A stretch of 39,252 nucleotides of DNA from an uncultured Pseudohongiella sp. (lineage in GTDB: Bacteria > Pseudomonadota > Gammaproteobacteria > Pseudomonadales > Pseudohongiellaceae). Position 1 is the stretch's first letter; each line of letters opens with the position of its first letter. Made by a program: the position numbers and the translations under genes. This document shows, in pieces, positions 1-7,250 of the stretch. The DNA lies in assembly GCA_902597095.1 (NCBI GenBank), contig CACJWK010000023.1, positions 1 to 39,252 on the forward strand. The letters are read 5' to 3'. The notes below the pieces were generated by a model, which did not search any database, was not told the origin of the DNA, and saw nothing but the letters and a program-made list of their open reading frames with translations.

Positions 1-675
1 TTCGTCGCTGGCAAACAGGTATCGGTAGCTCACTCTGCTGCCCAGCTGCACCACGTTAGTTGCCGCAACATCTGCCATATTCAACATCAGTCGAGGGCCG
101 GCGTTATCCATCATGCTGCCACCGGTACGATCCGGCTCTGTAATGATGATCTGACTGACAGTGAGCTCTGCCTCGCCAACGAAAACGGAGTCACCCACCT
201 CAATATCAAGCGCCGGTAACGCCCGGGCTTCAAGCCAAACTTCACCCGGTGGCGGTCCGCTGACGATAGGTCGGCCGCGGGTGAATGCTTCTTCGGTAAT
301 AATCACCTCTCCGCGCAGCGGGTAGGAATCCGTCACCGCTTTTGCTGCGACCAGCAGGTTGCCCGAGTCCGAAAAAGCCATGGAGGTGAAAGAGAGAGTT
401 TGGGCGGTGCGCAGGCCCCGAGACTGCCCTTCTGCCAATACGGCCTCCGGAAGAACACCGCGGCCACTGACGATCCGGTCTGCTGCAAGCATGTTTGCGG
501 ATTCTAGCAGCAGCGCTCGCTCAAGCCGGTCGGTGAATAGCGCGATACCTGTCACGGAAGTCACTGCCATGACGAGCGCAATGAACAAAAGACGCAGTTC
601 TCCACCCTGCCAATCGCGCCAGAGCAGCCTGAGCGCAACCTTAATCAGGTTAGGATTCAGGGAGCCAGCGGGCAT
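1..675 (-). CDS. ybbP: ABC transporter permease, YbbP family (N-terminal part, runs off the window)
   Basis: This is the first 225 codons of a FtsX/MacB-like permease; the gene continues beyond base 1. From ATG at 675 the protein begins MPAGSLNPNLIKVALRLLWR. A hydrophobic segment follows (about residues 27-45, LRLLFIALVMAVTSVTGIAL), and then a periplasmic-looking domain with long beta-rich stretches. That order is the YbbP plan: a first membrane segment followed by a large extracytoplasmic domain. The start lies 19 bases after the stop of the ATPase gene, so the two are surely one transcript. YbbA-YbbP is the ABC pair usually found next to tesA, as here. Its substrate is not established; lipid or lipoprotein handling is often suggested from its likeness to LolCDE and MacB. 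No strong ribosome site precedes this ATG, consistent with translational coupling. Confidence 0.85.
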   Translation of the reverse strand, partial: MPAGSLNPNLIKVALRLLWRDWQGGELRLLFIALVMAVTSVTGIALFTDRLERALLLESANMLAADRIVSGRGVLPEAVLAEGQSRGLRTAQTLSFTSMAFSDSGNLLVAAKAVTDSYPLRGEVIITEEAFTRGRPIVSGPPPGEVWLEARALPALDIEVGDSVFVGEAELTVSQIIITEPDRTGGSMMDNAGPRLMLNMADVAATNVVQLGSRVSYRYLFASDE

Positions 676-694
676 CGGATCAGACGAGCGATGG

Positions 695-1390
695 TCAGGC
701 AACAACCCTCTCCTCCCGGCTGGAATCCGAGTCCGAAGCAATCTCTCCCGCTACCAGCTTGATGATTCGGTCACAGCGCTGGGCGAGTCTCTCATCATGG
801 GTGACCAGCACCAGAGTCGTTGAAAACTCGCGGTTAAGATCAAACAACAATTCGATGACCCGCTCTCCCGTCGCTGTGTCCAGATTGCCCGTAGGCTCAT
901 CCGCGAACAGAATTTTGGCCTCGGTCGCGAATGCCCGAGCAATGGCAACCCGCTGCTGTTCACCACCGGACAGCTGGTTGGGATAATGGTGGCAGCGCTC
1001 CTGCAAACCCACGCGGCTCAGCAGCTGCTGAGCTTTTTCGCCCGCCAGTGAGTCTCCTTTGAGCTCAATTGGCAGCATGACGTTTTCCAGAGCGGTTAAA
1101 CTGGGAAGTAACTGAAACGACTGGAACACAAACCCAACCAGCTGACCTCTCAGCATGGCTCGCTGCTCTTCATCCATTGCCGAAAAATTCTGCCCGCCAA
1201 GCAGAACATCGCCACTGCTGGCGCCATCAAGCCCGGCCATGAGGCCGAGCAACGTCGATTTTCCGGAGCCGGAAGCACCCACGATTGCAACCACTTCACC
1301 CTCAGTAATCCGAAGGTCGATGCCCTTGAGGATGGTGAGCAACCCTTCAGTGGTATGGACGCTCTTAATGAGACTTCGGGTTTCAATCAT
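695..1390 (-). CDS. ybbA: ABC transporter ATP-binding protein YbbA (LolD/MacB type)
   Basis: The product is a 231-residue cytoplasmic ATPase that would energise the YbbP permease encoded immediately downstream. All nucleotide-binding motifs are visible in order: Walker A GASGSGKST near residue 37, a Q-loop in GFVFQSFQLLPSL, the signature LSGGEQQRVAIARAF, Walker B ILFADEPTGNLD and the switch His in LVTHDERLA. Length and spacing are those of the LolD/YbbA/MacB-ATPase family, which works with FtsX-like permeases rather than with classical importers. It is divergent from tesA across 269 bases. That arrangement is conserved in many gammaproteobacteria and makes the YbbA assignment firmer than sequence type alone. 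The transported substrate is unknown. Confidence 0.92.
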   Translation of the reverse strand: MIETRSLIKSVHTTEGLLTILKGIDLRITEGEVVAIVGASGSGKSTLLGLMAGLDGASSGDVLLGGQNFSAMDEEQRAMLRGQLVGFVFQSFQLLPSLTALENVMLPIELKGDSLAGEKAQQLLSRVGLQERCHHYPNQLSGGEQQRVAIARAFATEAKILFADEPTGNLDTATGERVIELLFDLNREFSTTLVLVTHDERLAQRCDRIIKLVAGEIASDSDSSREERVVA

Positions 1391-1534
1391 TCAGGTGTGC
1401 TCCTTCAAGAGGGCGCGATTCCAACTGGCGCCCTGATAGTCCCTATCTTACTGAGACGGGCCGGAGTCTGCTATATTCTGGCAATTCACTTTGGCGCGAT
1501 ACAACGGTGGTCTGCCGAAATCTGCTTGGCCTCT

Positions 1535-1563
1535 TTGTTACGTTGGTACCTTTACGATAGATT
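1535..1563 (+). promoter_or_regulatory. Predicted sigma70 promoter for tesA
   Basis: TTGTTA at 1535-1540 and TAGATT at 1558-1563 are separated by exactly 17 bases. Transcription would begin near 1570 and leave a leader of about 90 bases before the tesA ATG. This is a pattern match only. Confidence 0.35.
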
Positions 1564-1659
1564 AGCATCCTGGTTCGGGTAGTTACGCGCGAGTGGCGCA
1601 AAGAGGGCAGTTGCCATTGAGCCCAGAAAAGCCCAGTACCCCATGAGACCCCCAATTTT

Positions 1660-2316
1660 ATGAAAAATTTCAGCATTGCGCTTCTCGCTGGACTGGTCAG
1701 TTTAACCCTGGCAACCCTTTCGCCCCGCGCCGCATTCGGAGCAGAAACCCCGCCGCAGCGCACCCTACTGGTTTTCGGCGACAGCCTCAGCGCCGCTTAT
1801 GGCATTGAGGAAGCTGACGGTTGGGTAAATCTTCTAGCTGAAAAGCTGGCGACTGAAAACCCGGACTACACCGTCGCCAACGTCAGTGTGAGTGGAGAAA
1901 CCTCTACCGGAGGACTGGCACGATTGCCAGCCGCACTGGAGGAGTTCCAGCCAGCGATCGTGATTCTCGAGCTAGGAGGTAATGACGGGCTTCGGGGCCT
2001 TCCGCTCCGGATGCTGAAAGACAACCTCTCGGCGATGGTTGAAATGTGCCTAGAAGCAGAGGCAGAGGTTCTGCTGGCAGGCGTTCAGATTCCTCCCAAC
2101 TACGGACCGCGCTATACCGAACCCTTCTATGCGCTGTTTGGAGAAATCGCAGAGGATATGCAACTGGCGTTGGTGCCTTTTCTGATTGATGGTATTCCGC
2201 AACAACCCGACCTGATGCAAAAGGATGGCATCCACCCCAAAGCCGAGGCGCAATACATGATTTTGGATAATGTCTGGCCGATGCTGGCCCCGATGCTGAG
2301 CACGAACTCCGACTAG
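1660..2316 (+). CDS. tesA: Arylesterase / acyl-CoA thioesterase I, periplasmic SGNH hydrolase (TesA)
   Basis: This is a 218-residue exported esterase that hydrolyses acyl thioesters, aryl esters and lysophospholipids in the periplasm. A signal peptide covers about residues 1-28: a Lys near the start, a hydrophobic core, then an AFGAE cleavage region. The SGNH blocks follow in order: block I FGDSLSAAYG (nucleophile Ser), a Gly in block II (SVSGETSTGG), block III GGNDGLRG (Asn) and block V DGIHPKAEAQ (Asp and His). Length is slightly above the 208 residues of E. coli TesA. The divergent ybbA/ybbP pair is its usual neighbour. The ribosome site upstream of ATG 1660 is weak, but this start gives the complete signal peptide. 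The 3' end overlaps the convergent GNAT remnant by four bases. Confidence 0.93.
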   Translation: MKNFSIALLAGLVSLTLATLSPRAAFGAETPPQRTLLVFGDSLSAAYGIEEADGWVNLLAEKLATENPDYTVANVSVSGETSTGGLARLPAALEEFQPAIVILELGGNDGLRGLPLRMLKDNLSAMVEMCLEAEAEVLLAGVQIPPNYGPRYTEPFYALFGEIAEDMQLALVPFLIDGIPQQPDLMQKDGIHPKAEAQYMILDNVWPMLAPMLSTNSD

Positions 2317-2522
2317 CGGTTAATGTGCAACTCAATGTTGTCTGCAGAATCAAGGTCGAACCCTTTGCCCTGAGACCACTTGCGCAAGAATTCCATTTCT
2401 CCTTTGGCCTCACCGTAGATCGAACTGACCAGCTCTTCTTTACAAAACCTAATCACTTCATCCAACAGCGTATTGCAAATGCCCTGATTGCGGTAATGCT
2501 GGGACACCTCAATAAGTTTCAA
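2313..2522 (-). pseudogene. GNAT acetyltransferase fragment (C-terminal part)
   Basis: The frame read from a TTG at 2522 gives about 69 residues. They begin KLIEVSQHYRNQGICNTLLD, which resembles motif A of GNAT acetyltransferases (the acetyl-CoA pyrophosphate loop, here R-N-Q-G-I-C in place of R/Q-x-x-G-x-G/A), followed by an amphipathic helix and a short tail. A normal GNAT domain is about 140-170 residues, so the N-terminal half is missing. Upstream the frame stays open to a TAG at 2646-2648 but contains no ATG or GTG and nothing resembling a GNAT N-terminus. I read it as a decayed remnant rather than a working enzyme. A divergent small protein starting at TTG cannot be excluded. Confidence 0.45.
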
Positions 2523-2943
2523 GCAGTAACTTACGCCCGGAGCAACTGAGCCAGTGCTTCGCGATCGCCGGCGGTCTGACTGGCGGGTAATCTCGGAGCG
2601 AGCGCTGAGCTGAGCGTAGGCGACAGGATTTGCACCGCTGTGCGCCTAAAGAAGAGACATAGCGCCAGACCGTCAGGCTTGGCCACCTTGATGTTTGGCG
2701 CCCTACAATCGAGATTGATCATACTCTCAACCAAGTTTCAGAGGGCCGCGCAGGTTATCGTTTCAGACCGATTGTTGCAAGAATGCGCGAATATCAGCTG
2801 CATCACGCGCGACCGGGTTATCCTGTTAGATTGCCGATCGACACTAGGAGGTTTGGCCTTAGTAGTTTGTGACACAGTTCACACTTAAGCGGCAAGTGCC
2901 TTTTACAACTGTACAAAAAGCAACACCGCAAGCGCTGCGTGGC
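2523..2943. other. Gene-poor stretch between the GNAT remnant and the MFS gene
   Basis: I see no credible gene, RNA or terminator in these roughly 420 bases. Short open frames on both strands lack recognisable motifs and ribosome sites. Next to the GNAT fragment, it is most simply decaying sequence. Confidence 0.5.
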
Positions 2944-4188
2944 TCAGCGGGAAGAGTGTGTTTTCAGGAAATACAGCATGAATGCAGAGGCGAGATTGCA
3001 AGCCGCGATGACCAACAAGGAGAGGTCATAACTGCCAGCCAAATCGTAATAGCTGGCCACCAGAATCGGACCAAGCGCCGACATTCCAAAGGTAAACGGC
3101 ATCGCAGTAGAGCGAACCGATCCCAGATAACGCCTGCCAAACACCGAGGCCCAGATAACCTCCTGCAGAGGCAACAAACCACCCCAACCGATCCCCATAA
3201 GCAAAAAAGCAGCATACACCCAGACATCAAACTGCTGTCCGATGCTCCATACAATAAAGATTATGGACATGCCGGTGATGGCGGCGCCAAGGCCTGCAAG
3301 CTTTTGGGGGTCGTATCGGTCGATCATGATGCCCCAGAATGGCTTGCTCAGGAAGGCAGGAACTGAAGCGAGAGAAATCATTGAAGAAGCCACCAGTCGC
3401 GAATATCCGGCATCGGTCATCAATGGAATGGTTTGTGTCAGCATGACCGTGATTGAAATCTGAAACAGTCCGAATGCCAGAACCAGAAGATAAAAGCTGA
3501 CCGTTCGCATCGCTTGAACACGCGTCATGGAATTCTCATAATCCAGCCGCGCGGCAGCGCCTCTGCCGGCCGCAACATCTTCACTGCTGTGGCCATCGGG
3601 ATGCTGGCCGTAGTCTTCAGGCCGGCGGCGAACTGCGAACGCAGCGGGCAGGGTCATCAGCAGCGAGATCGCACCCAGCATCCGCCATGATTGGCGCCAG
3701 CCAAAACTGTCTACCAACAAGGTCGCGACTGGAGGCAGCACAATTCCCGCCAAAGAGATACCCATGCCCGCCAGCGCAACCGCTTTACCGCGCTTCTCGA
3801 CAAACCATTTGCCAAGCGTAACGTTCACAGAGAGATTGCCAAGCATCGCAGACCCGGTAGTGAGAAGCAGGCCATTAATGAACAGCCACTGTTCGAGACT
3901 GCTGATACTGCCGAGACTGACCATTGACAAAGCCAGCACCAGAGAGCCCGCGATAATGAATGGACGTCCCCCAAACCGATCAATCTGGGCACCAATAAGA
4001 AAACCGGTAACGGCAAATACCAGCTGACCGATTGAACGGCTGGCTGTGAATTCCGCTCTGGTCCAAGCAAACTCTTCGGTCATTGGGATCAGAAAGGCGC
4101 CCACCACATAGTTGGCCATACCAACAGCAACAAACTGGGTAAAAAACCCAGCTAGGACGATCCAGTAGCCATAATAAATGCGCGACAT
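2944..4188 (-). CDS. Major facilitator superfamily transporter (monocarboxylate/oxalate-formate antiporter-like)
   Basis: This is a 414-residue inner-membrane permease with about 12 hydrophobic helices. The N-terminus, with YYGYWIVLAGFFTQFVAVGM forming helix 1, and the helix 2-3 loop QIDRFGGRPF (the MFS motif-A region) are typical of MFS. A long charged central loop at about residues 190-220 (RRRPEDYGQHPDG) separates the two six-helix halves. Its overall look is that of the monocarboxylate-transporter / OFA branch, so an organic acid is the likeliest class of substrate; this is inference. The ATG at 4188 gives the normal MFS N-terminus. The gene stands alone, with about 150 bases to pdxJ upstream and a gene-poor stretch downstream. 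Confidence 0.85.
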   Translation of the reverse strand: MSRIYYGYWIVLAGFFTQFVAVGMANYVVGAFLIPMTEEFAWTRAEFTASRSIGQLVFAVTGFLIGAQIDRFGGRPFIIAGSLVLALSMVSLGSISSLEQWLFINGLLLTTGSAMLGNLSVNVTLGKWFVEKRGKAVALAGMGISLAGIVLPPVATLLVDSFGWRQSWRMLGAISLLMTLPAAFAVRRRPEDYGQHPDGHSSEDVAAGRGAAARLDYENSMTRVQAMRTVSFYLLVLAFGLFQISITVMLTQTIPLMTDAGYSRLVASSMISLASVPAFLSKPFWGIMIDRYDPQKLAGLGAAITGMSIIFIVWSIGQQFDVWVYAAFLLMGIGWGGLLPLQEVIWASVFGRRYLGSVRSTAMPFTFGMSALGPILVASYYDLAGSYDLSLLVIAACNLASAFMLYFLKTHSSR

Positions 4189-4339
4189 CAGGGAGCTTCA
4201 GGTTTTGCCGGAAGGCAGACAGCGGGTAAGTGTAGTCGATTGACTAACGAGAGTAAAAACATCAGTTCGCCGACTGCATGTAAAGGGTGAAACATGACCC
4301 CATGCTGAGAAAAACAGAATCCGTTATTCACCAAGAGTT

Positions 4340-5092
4340 TCAGTAATAGTGAGTTTCTGTATCTTCTCCGGCGCAAAGAGCGAGATACTGCTCAATCACA
4401 GATTCCAGCCCATATTGTATCGATTCAACCATCAGCGCATGGCCGATCGATACCTCGAGGATTCCGGGAACCTGCAGAAATTTTCCAAGATTCCTGATAT
4501 CCAGGTCGTGGCCAGCGTTCACACCAAGCCCAAGCGCCTGAGCGCTGACAGCGGTTGTCCGGTAAGCCTCAAGAACCCCATGCTCAGATTCAAGACCGAA
4601 GTGATGCGCGAACCTTTCAGTGTAGAGTTCAATCCGGTCAGCACCGACCTGCTTTGCCGCTGCCAGCTTTTCCGGATTGGGATCAAGGAAAATGCTGCTT
4701 CTGATGCCGGCGCTGCGCAGATCAGCGAGACTGCGTGTCAACAAACTCTCATTTCCGGAAACATCCCAACCGTGATCAGAAGTTAGCTGACCCGGCTTGT
4801 CAGGAACCAGCGTGCACTGCGCCGGCTGAACCGCCAGTACAAGCTCCATGAACTGTTCCGATGGATATCCTTCTATGTTGAATTCAACATCCGGATAGAG
4901 TCGGAGAAATTCAGTGAGATCCAGAACATCCTGACGGGTCACGTGCCGTTCATCAGGCCGAGGATGTACGGTGATACCCTTGACGTTGAGATTGACGAGT
5001 TTGTTGACAAACTCACAGAGATTGGGAAAATCTCGGCCGCGGGAATTGCGCAGCAATGCTATTTTATTCACATTAACACTCAACATTGTCAT
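4340..5092 (-). CDS. pdxJ: Pyridoxine 5'-phosphate synthase PdxJ
   Basis: PdxJ condenses 1-deoxyxylulose 5-phosphate with 3-amino-2-oxopropyl phosphate to give pyridoxine 5'-phosphate, the last ring-forming step of DXP-dependent vitamin B6 synthesis. The 250-residue product shows the phosphate/substrate motif TVHPRPDERHV, the catalytic Glu in FNIEGYP and the His in NAGHDLDIRNL near the end of the barrel. The N-terminal motif is NVNKIALLRNSRG, not the NIDHIATLRNARG of E. coli-type enzymes, and resembles the form I associate with Bacteroidota PdxJ. I chose ATG 5092 because it overlaps the stop of the upstream hydrolase as ATGA and gives the family's usual N-terminus (MTMLSVNVNK). An upstream ATG at 5131 would add 13 unlikely residues. 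Confidence 0.92.
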   Translation of the reverse strand: MTMLSVNVNKIALLRNSRGRDFPNLCEFVNKLVNLNVKGITVHPRPDERHVTRQDVLDLTEFLRLYPDVEFNIEGYPSEQFMELVLAVQPAQCTLVPDKPGQLTSDHGWDVSGNESLLTRSLADLRSAGIRSSIFLDPNPEKLAAAKQVGADRIELYTERFAHHFGLESEHGVLEAYRTTAVSAQALGLGVNAGHDLDIRNLGKFLQVPGILEVSIGHALMVESIQYGLESVIEQYLALCAGEDTETHYY

Positions 5093-5919
5093 TGCATTTT
5101 CTCCACAGCCAGAGATGATTCTGCCGCGCAATCCTGAGCGGTCAGGAAATCCATGGCAATTTTTTGAAACACCTGAGGCTTATCGGCGTGCAGCCAGTGT
5201 CCGGCGCCCATAATGATTTTTACGTCAGCCCGGGGAAAATAGGCCAAAGTCCGTTCCCGGTGTTTCGATTGAATATACGCTGACTCAGCGCCTTTAACGA
5301 ACAGGGTCGGCTTCTGAAACGCTGAAATATGCTCCGGCATATCACGAAGCGCATCGTAATCTTCCTCAATTGCTGACAGATTCAGCCGCCAGTAGTAGCT
5401 GCCCTCGGGATTGCGTATCAGATTCGTCAGAACGAATTTCCGTGTAGGCTCGTCGTCAATGTAGCGCCGAAGAAACGCTTCAGCTGTAGCGCGACTGTCA
5501 AGACCATCCAGCTCCAGCGCTTTCATACCAGCAATCACCTGCATGTGTGTATCTGCCTGTTTCGGATAGGAGACCGGCGCGATATCCACAACCACGAGTC
5601 GTTCGACTTTAGCCGGGGCCGTCAGTGCCAGTTCCATTGCCACCTTGCCACCCATGGAATGGCCCAGCAGATGGCAGCTTCCGATGTTCAGATCATCAAG
5701 CAGCTGCAGCACGTCCTGTGCCATTACAGGATAGTTGAAGTTGCTCGCATGGGGAGAGCTGCCATGATTACGAAGATCCACTCCGATGACAGCGAAATGC
5801 TCAGCGAGCTGCTTACAGTGCCAGCTCCAATTAGACAGACTGCCGAACAGACCATGCAGCACCAGTATCGGCGCTCCGGAGTCCGAGTATTGCCGGTAGT
5901 GTAGTTTAAGGGCATTCAA
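5089..5919 (-). CDS. Alpha/beta hydrolase, YbfF-like esterase
   Basis: This is a cytoplasmic alpha/beta-fold esterase similar to E. coli YbfF, which hydrolyses short acyl and thioesters in vitro. Visible elements are the oxyanion motif LHGLFGSLSNW, the acidic DLRNHGSS turn, the nucleophile elbow GHSMGG, and a catalytic His in GAGHWLH near the C-terminus. A TTG at 5919, two bases beyond the bcp stop, would give a 276-residue protein starting LNALKLHYRQY, the position where family members usually begin. In-frame ATGs at 5958, 5952 and 5997 lie inside bcp and would add residues that fit the family poorly. The stop overlaps the pdxJ start, so bcp, this gene and pdxJ look co-transcribed. The start is less certain than the function class. 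Confidence 0.85.
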   Translation of the reverse strand: MNALKLHYRQYSDSGAPILVLHGLFGSLSNWSWHCKQLAEHFAVIGVDLRNHGSSPHASNFNYPVMAQDVLQLLDDLNIGSCHLLGHSMGGKVAMELALTAPAKVERLVVVDIAPVSYPKQADTHMQVIAGMKALELDGLDSRATAEAFLRRYIDDEPTRKFVLTNLIRNPEGSYYWRLNLSAIEEDYDALRDMPEHISAFQKPTLFVKGAESAYIQSKHRERTLAYFPRADVKIIMGAGHWLHADKPQVFQKIAMDFLTAQDCAAESSLAVEKMQ

Positions 5920-5920
5920 A

Positions 5921-6394
5921 TTAGGGTAGCTCTGCCAAAATTTTAGCCACATCTTCATGATGGGTTTTAGTTTTAACCTTATCCATGACCCGCACAAGCC
6001 GGCCCTTCTTATCGATGATAAAGGTAGTTCGGATAATGCCCATAAATTCGCGGCCCATGAATTTCTTCAGGCCCCACACGCCATATTTTTCTGCGAGCGC
6101 GTGATCCTCATCCGACAAAAGGGTGAAGTTGAGTTCCTCCTTCTCTTCAAATTTTTTCAGGCGCGCGACCGGATCAGGGCTGACGCCCAACGCGACCGCT
6201 TCAGACTGTTCAAGCGACTGCAGAGAATCCCGCAAACCGCAGGCCTGAACGGTGCAGCCGGGCGTCATGGCCTTGGGATAGAAATACAGCACAACGTGCT
6301 TTTTCCCTCGGAAGTCCTTCAGGGAAATGTCGTCACCGTTTTGATCTTTTAGTGTGAATGCGGGCGCCACATTACCCAGCTTGGGCATGCTCAT
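5921..6394 (-). CDS. bcp: Thiol peroxidase Bcp (PrxQ-type peroxiredoxin)
   Basis: The 157-residue cytoplasmic peroxidase reduces hydrogen peroxide and organic hydroperoxides with electrons from thioredoxin. The peroxidatic Cys is in YPKAMTPGCTVQACGLRD and the resolving Cys follows five residues later (C-x4-C), the PrxQ/Bcp arrangement. The conserved LLSDEDHALAEKYGVWG and FIIDKKG segments match the family throughout. The start at 6394 (MSMPKLGNVAP) is preceded by an AGAGG ribosome site. It heads the bcp-hydrolase-pdxJ unit and is divergent from the sirtuin gene. A TATAAT on the minus strand at 6458-6453 could be its -10 element. Confidence 0.95.
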   Translation of the reverse strand: MSMPKLGNVAPAFTLKDQNGDDISLKDFRGKKHVVLYFYPKAMTPGCTVQACGLRDSLQSLEQSEAVALGVSPDPVARLKKFEEKEELNFTLLSDEDHALAEKYGVWGLKKFMGREFMGIIRTTFIIDKKGRLVRVMDKVKTKTHHEDVAKILAELP

Positions 6395-6452
6395 GAATGA
6401 TTTACCTCTTCTTGCAAACGATTTAGTTTCAGATGACTTTACTCAAAATTTC

Positions 6453-6458
6453 ATTATA
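6453..6458 (-). promoter_or_regulatory. Possible -10 element for bcp
   Basis: A perfect TATAAT on the minus strand lies about 60 bases before the bcp start codon. I see no good -35 hexamer 16-18 bases upstream, so this is a weak call. Confidence 0.25.
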
Positions 6459-6477
6459 ACGGGCCAGCCCTCGCTCA

Positions 6478-6486
6478 TGGTATATT
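6478..6486 (+). promoter_or_regulatory. Extended -10 promoter element just upstream of the sirtuin gene
   Basis: The string TGGTATATT fits an extended -10 (TGn followed by a -10 hexamer, here TATATT at 6481-6486). It ends only six bases before the ATG at 6493, so transcription from it would start at or next to the start codon. No Shine-Dalgarno sequence is visible, which points to a possible leaderless message. Confidence 0.3.
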
Positions 6487-6492
6487 CTCCGC

Positions 6493-7200
6493 ATGATTAG
6501 TCGTCCCCGTTCGATTGTCGTACTCACCGGCGCTGGTATATCAGCCGAATCAGGCATAGAAACCTTCCGGGCTGCCGAAGGCCTATGGGCCAATCATCGC
6601 GTTGACGATGTCGCAACGCCGGAAGGTTTTGCGAGAAACCCGCAGCTGGTGTACGAGTTTTATAATCAGCGCAGACGACAGCTGCTGACGCCTGAGATCT
6701 CGCCCAATGCCGCCCATTCGGCGCTGGCAAAGTTCGAGCATGAATTCGAAGGGGATTTCCTGCTGGTCACACAAAACGTCGATAATCTGCATGAGCGCGC
6801 GGGCAGCCAGAATCTGATTCATATGCACGGCGAGCTGTTAAAAATGCGTTGCCTCAACTCCAAGCTGATCTTCGATGTCAGCGAAGACTTTGATTACGAC
6901 ACACACTGCCGCTGCTGTCGTTTGGCCGGAAATCTGCGCCCGCATGTGGTCTGGTTCGGTGAAATGCCATTGCAGATGAACCGCATAAACAGCGCATTGG
7001 AAAACTGCGACATGTTCGTTGCCATCGGCACCTCGGGCAACGTCTATCCCGCCTCTGGGTTCTATAAAACCGCGAAAATCAGAAAAGCCAGTACCGTTGA
7101 ACTGAACCTTGAGCGGACCGGCTCATCTTTTGACCGGCACGTTAGTGGACCGGCAACAGAGTGCGTGCCGCAATTTTTCGAGAGCCTGCTCCGCTCCTGA
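6493..7200 (+). CDS. cobB: NAD-dependent protein deacylase, sirtuin (CobB type)
   Basis: This 235-residue sirtuin removes acyl groups from lysines using NAD+. The NAD-binding motif GAGISAESGIETFR opens the protein; TQNVDNLHERAG and the catalytic His in HMHGELLKMRC follow. Four zinc-ligand Cys are present, one in KMRC and three clustered in CRCC, as in E. coli CobB. The FYNQRRR segment supplies the Tyr and Arg (Y-x-x-R) that let class III sirtuins bind succinyl- and malonyl-lysine, so desuccinylation is a likely activity besides deacetylation. It is divergent from bcp with 98 bases between them. The gene seems to lack a Shine-Dalgarno sequence (see the extended -10 entry). Confidence 0.93.
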   Translation: MISRPRSIVVLTGAGISAESGIETFRAAEGLWANHRVDDVATPEGFARNPQLVYEFYNQRRRQLLTPEISPNAAHSALAKFEHEFEGDFLLVTQNVDNLHERAGSQNLIHMHGELLKMRCLNSKLIFDVSEDFDYDTHCRCCRLAGNLRPHVVWFGEMPLQMNRINSALENCDMFVAIGTSGNVYPASGFYKTAKIRKASTVELNLERTGSSFDRHVSGPATECVPQFFESLLRS

Positions 7201-7250
7201 GCGCAATCTGAAGTCACTGAGAGCTATTGGAAGTTACTGGAAGGACACTC

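Noticed and set aside
2640..2888. An 82-codon plus-strand frame in the gap before the MFS gene
   Set aside because: No motif or ribosome site, and the residues look random; better read as decayed intergenic DNA.
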